From: an uncultured Lysobacteraceae bacterium
GTDB lineage: Bacteria; Pseudomonadota; Gammaproteobacteria; Xanthomonadales; Xanthomonadaceae
Direction of reading: 5' to 3'
Assembly: GCA_937897645.1 (NCBI GenBank)
Contig: CALCNV010000071.1
Span: 1 to 54,721 of the forward strand
Length of the DNA stretch: 54,721 nt
Both the position numbers and the translations under genes were made by a program. Shown here one piece after another: positions 35,581 through 42,198 of the stretch (position 1 is its first letter; the number at the start of each line of letters is the position of its first letter). The notes under the pieces were generated by a model, which searched no databases, was not told where the DNA came from, and saw only the letters and a list, made by a program, of their open reading frames with translations.

Positions 35581-36495
35581 ATGCAATTCAAGGATTACTA
35601 CAGCATCCTGGGCGTGGAGCCCGGCGCCGGCGATGCCGAGATCAAGACGGCGTATCGCCGCTTGGCGCGCAAGTACCATCCCGACGTGAGCAAGGAAGCG
35701 GGTGCGGAGGAAAAGTTCAAGGCCGTGAACGAAGCGCATGAGGCGTTGCGTGATCCGGAGAAGCGCAAGGCCTACGACCAGTTGCGTGCGCAGGGCTACC
35801 GGCCCGGCGAGGAATTCCGGCCGCCGCCTGATTTCGGTCGCGGCGGTGCGGGTGGCGGGCAGGGCTTCGATTTCGAGGAAGTGTTCGGCAGTGGTGGCGC
35901 GGGCGGCGGCGGATTCAGTGATTTCTTCGAAGGCCTGTTCGGCCAGCGCGCACGCCAGGCGGGTGCGCAGCCACGTGGTCCGCAGCAACGGCCCGCGGGT
36001 CCGCGCGATACGCGGGCGAAGTTCGCGGTGCCATTGCAGGCGGTGCACGACGGCGGCAGCCTGCGCATCACGGTCAAGGGCAAGCAGCTGGAAGTGCGCG
36101 TGCCTAAGGGCGTGCGTCCGGGGCAGGTGATCCGTCTGGCTGGCCAGGGCGAGGCGGGTGGCAACCTGATGCTGGAAGTTGAATACGCGGAGCACCCCCA
36201 GTTCGAAGTGGATGGCCGCAATATCATCCATGTGCTGTCGGTACCTCCGTGGCAGGCGGCATTGGGCGCGACGGTGAGCGTGCCGACGCTGGGTGGCCCG
36301 GTGGAGTTGAAGATCCCTGCCGATTCAGACGCTGGCCGCAAGTTGCGCCTGCGTGGTCGCGGGTTGCCGGGAATTCCTTCGGGCGACCAGATCGTCGAAT
36401 TGGAGATCACCGCCCCGAAGGCAGTGAATGAACGTCAACGCACGGTCTACCGGATGCTGGCCAATGCATTCGAGCAAAAAGAAAACGACGGGTGA
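35581..36495 (+). CDS. cbpA: DnaJ-family curved DNA-binding protein CbpA
   Basis: J-domain co-chaperone of 304 residues. The J domain (residues 1-70) carries HPD at 33-35 and stimulates DnaK. A Gly/Phe-rich linker follows (GGAGGGQGFDFEEVFGSGG, about 88-125), then two DnaJ C-terminal beta domains (VPKGVRPGQVIRLAGQG, LRLRGRGLPG). There is no zinc-finger region, which separates CbpA from DnaJ. The usual modulator gene cbpM is absent: a hairpin overlaps the stop codon and the next gene is on the other strand. Confidence 0.9.
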   Translation: MQFKDYYSILGVEPGAGDAEIKTAYRRLARKYHPDVSKEAGAEEKFKAVNEAHEALRDPEKRKAYDQLRAQGYRPGEEFRPPPDFGRGGAGGGQGFDFEEVFGSGGAGGGGFSDFFEGLFGQRARQAGAQPRGPQQRPAGPRDTRAKFAVPLQAVHDGGSLRITVKGKQLEVRVPKGVRPGQVIRLAGQGEAGGNLMLEVEYAEHPQFEVDGRNIIHVLSVPPWQAALGATVSVPTLGGPVELKIPADSDAGRKLRLRGRGLPGIPSGDQIVELEITAPKAVNERQRTVYRMLANAFEQKENDG

Positions 36496-36510
36496 AAGCC
36501 CGTCGCTTCT
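36486..36510 (+). terminator. Probable terminator overlapping the cbpA stop
   Basis: CGACGGG TGAAAG CCCGTCG is a perfect 7-bp stem with the cbpA stop codon in its loop (36493-36495), followed by the T-rich CTTCTTGTTG. It ends 20 bp before the convergent pilH stop. Confidence 0.65.
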
Positions 36511-36530
36511 TGTTGCGGCACTATCGGTGA

Positions 36531-36923
36531 TCAGGCTGCGCTGGGTGGTGGCGCGTCAGCCGTGTTGAAGATGCGCTCGATGACTTCGGCCAGTTCGTCT
36601 TCCGAGAACGGCTTGGTCAGGTAGGCTTTCGCGCCCTGGCGCAGTCCCCACATGCGGTCGGTGTCCTGGTCCTTGGTGGTGACCAGGATGACCGGGATGT
36701 GCTTGGTGCTGGCGTCGCGGCTCAGCGTGCGGGTGGCCTGGAACCCGTTGAGGTTCGGCATCACCACGTCCATGAGCACCATGTCCGGCAACTCGCGCTT
36801 GGCCACTTCAACACCGGCCGCGCCGTCTTCGGCAGTGATGGACTCGTGGCCCAGTTTTTCAACGATCCGCTGGATGCCCAGCAGTTGGGAAGGCGAATCG
36901 TCGACGATCAAAATACGCGCCAT
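36531..36923 (-). CDS. pilH: Twitching motility response regulator PilH
   Basis: Single-domain CheY-like receiver, 130 residues. The acidic pocket is DD at 8-9, the phosphoacceptor is D52 (LMDVVMPNLNGFQATR), and the switch residues are T82/T83 and K104 (YLTKPF). The sequence TTKDQDTDRMWGLRQGAKAYLTKP is broken here into its known parts, TTKDQDTDR and GLRQGAKAYLTKP, which are characteristic of PilH of the Pil-Chp type IV pilus system. pilG, pilI and pilJ are not adjacent; separate location is common in Xanthomonads. It has no DNA-binding domain. Confidence 0.88.
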   Translation of the reverse strand: MARILIVDDSPSQLLGIQRIVEKLGHESITAEDGAAGVEVAKRELPDMVLMDVVMPNLNGFQATRTLSRDASTKHIPVILVTTKDQDTDRMWGLRQGAKAYLTKPFSEDELAEVIERIFNTADAPPPSAA

Positions 36924-37017
36924 GCATTACCCCTGATTTTCCCCGTGACGATTGTAGTGTGTGTTTGGCCTCCCGGGACATGGGGACGGCGACCGGCGGG
37001 CGTGACGTACGTCCCGT

Positions 37018-38013
37018 TTATCCGGTTTTGACCACGGTGCGGCCAAATGACTGCCCCGAAAGCATGCTGCGGAACACCGCCGGCAGCCCGTCCAGCGTGA
37101 TTTCCTGCTGGCAGATCGCATCCAGGTGCGCGGGTTTCCAATCGTCGGCCAGATGCCGCCAGATAGCGTCGCGTACGTCCCGCGCCGTCCCCGCCGACGC
37201 CACGCCCAGCAACGACACCCCGCGGATGATGAAGGGCATGACCGTGGTAGGCAGTTCGTGGCTGGCCACCAGGCCTGCGCTGGCGACATTGCCATAGGGC
37301 GCCGTCTGCGCCAGCAGGCTGGTCAGCATCGGCCCGCCCACGTTATCCAGGCCACCACCAAAGCGCACGGAGTCCATCGGTCGCGTCGTCGCCAACGCAT
37401 CACGCCCCAGGACCTGTGTTGCGCCGAGCGACTTCAGGTAGCCGGCCTGCTCAGGTTTGCCGCTGATGGCATGCACCTCGAAACCGGCACGGGTGAAGAT
37501 ATCGACGGCAAGCGAGCCAACGCCGCCGGTCGCACCGGTCACCGCTAATGGCCCCAGCGCAGGCGTCTGCCGGTTCTCCTGCATGCGGTACAGCGCCAAC
37601 GCCGCGGTGAAACCAGCCGTGCCAATGATCATGCTCTCGCGCAGGCTGAGCCCGGCGGGCAAGGGGATGACCCATTTCGAGTCCAGCCGCGCATACGCGG
37701 AATACCCACCGTCACGGGTTTCGCTGAGGCCGGAGCCGGTGACCAGCACGGCATCGCCTTCCTTGAACGCCGGATCGGTGCTGGCCACCACATGTCCCGC
37801 CACGTCGATGCCACCCACCAGCGGAAATCGCCGCAGGATCTTGCCTTCGCCAGTCCCGGCCAACGCGTCCTTGAAGTTGACCGACGAATATTCGGCCCTG
37901 ATGACGACTTCTCCGGGGTTGAGGTCGTCCAGGCCGATGGATTCGATACCGGCGCGGTAACCGTTGGCATCGTCGTGGATGCGGAAGGCGGGGAAGGTAT
38001 TGGGGATGGTCAT
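37018..38013 (-). CDS. acuI: AcuI/YhdH-type acryloyl-CoA reductase or quinone oxidoreductase
   Basis: Zinc-free medium-chain dehydrogenase/reductase, 331 residues. An N-terminal GroES-like domain (EYSSVNFKDALAGTGEGKI, FPLVGGIDVAG) is followed by an NADPH-binding Rossmann domain (VTGATGGVGSLAVDI). The catalytic zinc ligands of alcohol dehydrogenases are absent. The family includes AcuI, which reduces acryloyl-CoA to propionyl-CoA, and E. coli YhdH; substrate specificity cannot be settled here. It is a single gene, followed on its strand by the repeat-bracketed GIY-YIG gene. Confidence 0.85.
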   Translation of the reverse strand: MTIPNTFPAFRIHDDANGYRAGIESIGLDDLNPGEVVIRAEYSSVNFKDALAGTGEGKILRRFPLVGGIDVAGHVVASTDPAFKEGDAVLVTGSGLSETRDGGYSAYARLDSKWVIPLPAGLSLRESMIIGTAGFTAALALYRMQENRQTPALGPLAVTGATGGVGSLAVDIFTRAGFEVHAISGKPEQAGYLKSLGATQVLGRDALATTRPMDSVRFGGGLDNVGGPMLTSLLAQTAPYGNVASAGLVASHELPTTVMPFIIRGVSLLGVASAGTARDVRDAIWRHLADDWKPAHLDAICQQEITLDGLPAVFRSMLSGQSFGRTVVKTG

Positions 38014-38087
38014 CTTGCGTGCCTTTGCTCGCTATTCCAATTGAATTGCGACACTTGTCGTCACCCGAACGACACGTCGAAAATTAT

Positions 38088-38127
38088 CGTCATCCCAGCG
38101 AACGCTGGGACCCATCTTGATCTTGCC
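38088..38127. repeat. GTCATCCC-type repeat, left arm only, downstream of the GIY-YIG gene
   Basis: About 38 bp (GTCATCCCAGCGAACGCTGG, then GACCCATCTTGATCTTG) nearly identical to the left arm at 38488. No right arm follows; the GIY-YIG stop codon comes 12 bp after it. A-run AAAA lies just outside. Confidence 0.85.
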
Positions 38128-38138
38128 CTGCACCCGCC

Positions 38139-38435
38139 TCAGAGTATGTCGTCATAAAGATCACGCCAATCCGGATTGGCAGTCTCAACCAGTTCCAGCT
38201 TCCACTCCCGCTTCCATGCCTTCAGCGCTTTCTCACGCAGGATTGCAGATTCCATCTCGCCGTGCACCTCGTACCAAACCAGGGTATGGATCCTGTATTT
38301 CTTGGTGAATCCTTCGGCCTGATCATTCTTGTGTTGCCAGACCCGAGCCGGGAGGTTGGAAGTGACGCCGATATAGAGCGTTCCGCGGGGCTGACTGGCC
38401 AGGATGTAGACGCAGGGAATGCGTTCTCCGTGCAT
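38139..38435 (-). CDS. Small GIY-YIG nuclease
   Basis: A 98-residue GIY-YIG endonuclease domain with nothing else attached (URI-like subgroup). The signature appears as CVYILASQ ... TLYIGVTSNLPARVWQH, with the conserved Arg in the helix that follows, and the C-terminal part contains AILREKALKAWKREWKLELV and a conserved WRDLYDD ending. Function is unknown; related single-domain proteins are very common and are usually orphan genes. The gene sits between two direct copies of one arm of the GTCATCCC palindrome, 12 bp from one and 53 bp from the other. It may act on such hairpins, but that is a hypothesis. Confidence 0.88.
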   Translation of the reverse strand: MHGERIPCVYILASQPRGTLYIGVTSNLPARVWQHKNDQAEGFTKKYRIHTLVWYEVHGEMESAILREKALKAWKREWKLELVETANPDWRDLYDDIL

Positions 38436-38487
38436 GGGCTTTCCTTAGCCTCGTGATGGATTGAAGATGAAACTTCGAAAAAACATC

Positions 38488-38588
38488 GTCATCCCAGCGA
38501 ACGCTGGGATCCATCTTGATCTTCGCGCCATGATAGGGACAAGATCAAGTGCAACGTCAAAATGGATCCCAGCGTTCGCTGGGATGAC
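38488..38588. repeat. Complete GTCATCCC-type palindrome upstream of the GIY-YIG gene
   Basis: The left arm (38488-38519) starts GTCATCCCAGCG and ends ATCCATCTTGA; the right arm (38557-38588) starts TCAAAATGGATCCC and ends GGGATGAC. One mismatch separates the arms, and the 37-bp loop has AAGATCAAG, which extends pairing with CTTGATCTT. An A6-run lies just outside the left end. Confidence 0.9.
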
Positions 38589-38675
38589 GTCGGAGAGGGT
38601 GACGGTTTACTGAATGAAAATGACTGGAGGCTTGGTAAAGAAGCATAAGCATCCAACTTGCCTGTCCGAAAAGCT

Positions 38676-39269
38676 CTACACCAACGCCGACCGCCGCTTC
38701 TCATCAATCCATTTGGAAGCCTGCGCGGGCTGGTAGTCCTGCATCCACGCCAGCATCCTGCCGATGTCTTCGCCGTGCCAGAGGTCCTGGCGTTGTTCGG
38801 GGTGCAGGAAACGTTCGTCGACCATGCGGTCGATCATGCCGATCAGCGGTGCGTAGAAGCCGTCCACGTCCAGGAATGCGCAGGGTTTGTTGCCGATGCC
38901 CAGTTGACGCCAGGTCAGCATCTCGAAGATTTCCTCCATGGTGCCGAAGCCGCCGGGCAAGGTGACGAAGCCATCGGACAGTTCGAACATGCGCGACTTG
39001 CGTTCGTGCATGGAGCCGACGATCTCCAGTTCGGTCAATCCGCGATGCGCGACTTCCCAGTCGGCGAGTTGCTTGGGGATGACGCCGGTGACCTGTCCGC
39101 CGGCTTCGAGCACGGCATTGGCTACCACGCCCATCAAGCCGACATTGCCGCCTCCGTAGACCAGCCGCAAGCCTTGCTTAGCGATACGGTCACCGAGTGC
39201 CGCCGCACGTTCGGCATAGACCGGCTTGCTGCCGGCGTTGGAACCGCAATAGACGCAGATGGATTTCAT
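38676..39269 (-). CDS. LOG family protein (nucleoside 5'-monophosphate phosphoribohydrolase type)
   Basis: A 197-residue Rossmann-fold protein of the LOG/YgdH family, related to lysine decarboxylase-like proteins. The diagnostic motif is LPGGFGTMEEIFE, with GGNVGLMG and YCGSNAG near the N-terminus and GSMHERKSRMFEL in the middle. Members release the base from nucleoside 5'-monophosphates, including cytokinin ribotides in plants and plant-associated microbes. The bacterial substrate is usually unproven. The gene starts at 39269 and stands alone. Confidence 0.88.
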   Translation of the reverse strand: MKSICVYCGSNAGSKPVYAERAAALGDRIAKQGLRLVYGGGNVGLMGVVANAVLEAGGQVTGVIPKQLADWEVAHRGLTELEIVGSMHERKSRMFELSDGFVTLPGGFGTMEEIFEMLTWRQLGIGNKPCAFLDVDGFYAPLIGMIDRMVDERFLHPEQRQDLWHGEDIGRMLAWMQDYQPAQASKWIDEKRRSALV

Positions 39270-39331
39270 GGAAGAGCCGTGAATGGTGAAGGGAACGCAC
39301 GCTGCGCGTGCTCAATGGCCAGTCAGAAACG

Positions 39332-39366
39332 AAAAAAGGGAAGGGCGCTTTGCTTCACCCTTCCCC
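39332..39366 (-). terminator. Intrinsic terminator of the suc-lpd operon
   Basis: Read on the minus strand, GGGAAGGG and CCCTTCCC form a perfect 8-bp stem around a 12-nt loop, followed by TTTTTT. It lies about 18 bp past the lpdA stop codon and therefore ends the sucA-sucB-lpdA transcript. Confidence 0.85.
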
Positions 39367-39384
39367 CTATGCTGTTTACCGCTC

Positions 39385-40809
39385 TCAATTGACCTTATGG
39401 ATCGACCGCTTGTCCACGGCCATCGCAGCATCATGGATCGCTTCGGACAGCGTCGGATGTGCGTGGCAGATGCGTGCAAGGTCATCGGCGGAGCCGTTGA
39501 ACTCCATCGCGATCACGCCTTCGTGCACCAGTTCCGACACGCCCACGCCGACCAGGTGCAGGCCCAGGATGCGATCGGTTTCGGCATGTGCCAGCACTTT
39601 CACGAAACCAGCGGGTTCACCCATGGCCACGGCGCGTGCGATCGCGGCGAACGGGAAGCTGCCCGCCTTGTACGGAATGCCTTCGGCCTTGAGCTGCTGC
39701 TCGGTTTTGCCGACCCAGGCGATTTCCGGCTCGGTGTAGATGACCCAGGGCACGGTGTCCAGGTTGACGTGGCCGGGCAGGCCAGCGATCAGTTCGGCGA
39801 CGGCGATGCCTTCCTCGAAGCCCTTGTGCGCCAGCATCGGTCCGCGCACGCAGTCGCCGACCGCCCACACGCCATCGATGCCGGTGTGGCAATGCTCGTC
39901 GACTTCGATCTGGCCGCGGTCGCTCAGCTTGACGCCCGTGCCTTCGGCCAGCAGGCCTTTTGACGCGGCCTTGCGGCCTACGGCGACCAGCAGCTTGTCG
40001 ACGATGATGGTTTTTTCACCTTCCACATCGGCGTAGGTGACATGGACTTCCTTCTTCTTGATCTCGGCCTTGCTGACCTTGGCACCCAGCTTGATATCCA
40101 GGCCCTGTTTCTTGAATTCCTTGGCGGCGGTCTTGGCCACTTCCGCATCGGCGGCAGCCAGGAAGTCGGGCAACGCCTCCAGGATGGTGACGTCCGCGCC
40201 GAGGCGCTTCCACACGCTGCCCAGTTCCAAACCGATCACGCCTGCGCCGATCACGGCCAAGCGCTTGGGCACCGCGGTGAAGTCGAGTGCGCCGACGTTG
40301 TCGACGATGTATTCGTTGTCGAACTTGGCGAACGGCAGCTCGATGGAATCGGAGCCCGCGGCGAGGATGACGTTGGTGCCTTTCAGCTCGACTTCGCTGC
40401 CGTCATGCTGCTTCACCTTCACCACGTTGCCCGGCTGCAGCTGGCCGAAACCGTAGTAAGCGGTGATCTTGTTGGCCTTGAACAGCATCGCGATGCCGCC
40501 CGTGAACTGCTTCACGATCTTGTCCTTGCGGCCGACCATGGTGGCGACGTCGATCTTCGCGTCCTTGGCGGTGATGCCGTGGTCTGCGAACAGGTGCTGC
40601 AGGTTGTGGAATTGGCGCGAGCTGTCCAGCAGTGCTTTCGACGGCACGCAGCCGACGCGCAGGCAGGTGCCGCCCAGTGCGGGTTTCCCGTCCTTGCCCA
40701 GCGCGGCATCGATGCACGCGACTTTCATGCCCAGCTGCGCGGCGCGGATGGCGGCGTGGTAGCCCGCCGGGCCGGCACCGATGACGACTACGTCGAATTG
40801 TTCTGCCAT
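39385..40809 (-). CDS. lpdA: Dihydrolipoyl dehydrogenase (E3)
   Basis: Flavoprotein of 474 residues from ATG 40809 that reoxidises the lipoyl groups of 2-oxo acid dehydrogenase complexes with NAD+. The FAD fingerprint is VVVIGAGPAGYHAA (8-21), the redox-active pair is C49/C54 in GGTCLRVGCVPSK, the NAD fold is VIGAGVIGLELG, and the C-terminal His-Glu dyad is in HAHPTLSEA. It closes the sucA-sucB-lpdA operon, so it mainly serves 2-oxoglutarate dehydrogenase. The 121-bp gap to sucB holds a GA-rich palindrome. In-frame codons back to 40917 run through that palindrome and are not expected to be translated. Confidence 0.97.
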   Translation of the reverse strand: MAEQFDVVVIGAGPAGYHAAIRAAQLGMKVACIDAALGKDGKPALGGTCLRVGCVPSKALLDSSRQFHNLQHLFADHGITAKDAKIDVATMVGRKDKIVKQFTGGIAMLFKANKITAYYGFGQLQPGNVVKVKQHDGSEVELKGTNVILAAGSDSIELPFAKFDNEYIVDNVGALDFTAVPKRLAVIGAGVIGLELGSVWKRLGADVTILEALPDFLAAADAEVAKTAAKEFKKQGLDIKLGAKVSKAEIKKKEVHVTYADVEGEKTIIVDKLLVAVGRKAASKGLLAEGTGVKLSDRGQIEVDEHCHTGIDGVWAVGDCVRGPMLAHKGFEEGIAVAELIAGLPGHVNLDTVPWVIYTEPEIAWVGKTEQQLKAEGIPYKAGSFPFAAIARAVAMGEPAGFVKVLAHAETDRILGLHLVGVGVSELVHEGVIAMEFNGSADDLARICHAHPTLSEAIHDAAMAVDKRSIHKVN

Positions 40810-40842
40810 TGCGGTTGTTCCTTTTAAGCCTGAGATGGAGGG

Positions 40843-40933
40843 CAGGAGAGAGGAAGTGAGTGGAGAGAAGTGAGGAGTGAGTAAGAGCGTTTCCTCTCTT
40901 TTCTCACTTCTCCCCACTCACTCCTGGCTCTCA
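40843..40933. repeat. GA-rich/CT-rich imperfect palindrome between sucB and lpdA
   Basis: The left side is purine-only over long stretches (GAGAGGAAGTGAGTGGAGAG, AAGTGAGGAGTGAG) and the right side is its pyrimidine counterpart (TTTCCTCTCTTTTCTCAC, TTCTCCCCACTCACTCC). The left side also has an internal direct repeat of GTGAG units. It covers most of the sucB-lpdA gap and would fold into a long imperfect stem in the operon transcript. No other copy was seen in the window. Confidence 0.7.
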
Positions 40934-42157
40934 CATACCCAGCAGCATGCGGCTCGGATTCTCAAGCTGGTTCTTGATGTCGACCAGGAACAGCACCGCG
41001 TCCTTGCCGTCGATGATGCGGTGGTCGTAGGACAGCGCGATGTACATCATCGGCGCGGCGATGACCACGCTGTTTTCGACGATGGCGCGTTCCTTGATCG
41101 CATGCATGCCCAGGATGGCGCTCTGCGGTGGATTGACGATGGGCGTGGACATCAGCGAGCCGAACGTACCGCCGTTGGTGATGGTGAAGGTGCCGCCCTG
41201 CAGGTCTTCCAGTGCCAGCTTGCCGTCACGCGCTTTCTTCGCGTATTCGCCGATGCCTTTCTCGATGTCGGCGAAGCTCTGGCGCTCGACGTTGCGCAGC
41301 ACGGGCGTGACCAGTCCCTTCTCCGTGGAGACGGCGATGGAGATGTCGGCATAGCCGTGGTAGATCACGTCGGTGCCGTCGACCGAGGCGTTGATGACCG
41401 GGTAGCGCTGCAAGGCGTTGGCAGCCGCCTTGGCGAAGAAGCTCATGAAGCCCAGCTTGACGCCGTTAGCCTTCTCGAACGATTCCCCCAGCTCCTTGCG
41501 CATGGCCATGACCTTGCCCAGGTTCACTTCGTTGAACGAGGTGAGCATGGCGATGGAATTCTTGGACAGCATCAGGCGCTCGGCGATGCGCTGGCGCATG
41601 CGCGTCATCGGCACGCGCTCTTCCGGGCGTGCGCCGCCAGAAATGCCCGGGGTCTTGCCGCTGGCGTAGTTGACCAGGTCTTCCTTGGTCACGGCACCCT
41701 TGCGGCCGGTGCCTTCGACGGCAGCAGGATCGATGCCCTGGGTCACGGCGGTGAAGCGGGCGCCCGGCGGCAGGCCGTCGGTAGACGCGACCGGTGCCGG
41801 CTTGGTGGAAGCGGGTGCTACCGCGTCTTCCTTGGCGGCCTTGGCCTTGGGCTCGACTTCCTGCGCGCCTGCTGCGGGCGCGGAGGCTTCGGCTTTTTTC
41901 TCGGGAGCCGGCGCAGCAGCGCCTTCCTCGATGACCGCCAACAGTTGCTGGCTGGTCACGGTGGCGCCTTCGGCGAACTTGATTTCCTTCAGCACGCCAT
42001 CGACGGGCGAGGGCACTTCCAGCACGACCTTGTCGGTTTCCAGGTCGACCAGGTTCTCGTCACGCTTGACCGCGTCGCCGGCTTTCTTGTGCCAGGTGGC
42101 GATGGTGGCGTCGGAAACGGATTCGGGGAGTACCGGGACTTTGACTTCGGTGGCCAT
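40931..42157 (-). CDS. sucB: Dihydrolipoyllysine-residue succinyltransferase (E2 of 2-oxoglutarate dehydrogenase)
   Basis: Core subunit of the 2-oxoglutarate dehydrogenase complex, 408 residues from ATG 42157. The N-terminal lipoyl domain carries the modified lysine K43 in DLETDKVVLEV. An Ala/Pro/Lys-rich linker (about 80-125) and a short peripheral-subunit-binding domain (GIDPAAVEGTGRKGAVTKED) follow, then the catalytic domain with H379 and D383 in SYDHRIIDGKDAV. There is one lipoyl domain, as usual for this E2. It starts 41 bp after the sucA stop and is followed by lpdA. Confidence 0.97.
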   Translation of the reverse strand: MATEVKVPVLPESVSDATIATWHKKAGDAVKRDENLVDLETDKVVLEVPSPVDGVLKEIKFAEGATVTSQQLLAVIEEGAAAPAPEKKAEASAPAAGAQEVEPKAKAAKEDAVAPASTKPAPVASTDGLPPGARFTAVTQGIDPAAVEGTGRKGAVTKEDLVNYASGKTPGISGGARPEERVPMTRMRQRIAERLMLSKNSIAMLTSFNEVNLGKVMAMRKELGESFEKANGVKLGFMSFFAKAAANALQRYPVINASVDGTDVIYHGYADISIAVSTEKGLVTPVLRNVERQSFADIEKGIGEYAKKARDGKLALEDLQGGTFTITNGGTFGSLMSTPIVNPPQSAILGMHAIKERAIVENSVVIAAPMMYIALSYDHRIIDGKDAVLFLVDIKNQLENPSRMLLGM

Positions 42158-42198
42158 GTTGGAAAGGCGTCCTGTTTGGATGGTGTTATTGAATGGAA

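Noticed and set aside
40810..40917. 36-residue N-terminal extension of LpdA
   Set aside because: The FAD fingerprint of E3 normally begins within the first 10-15 residues, and the extension reads through the GA-rich palindrome.
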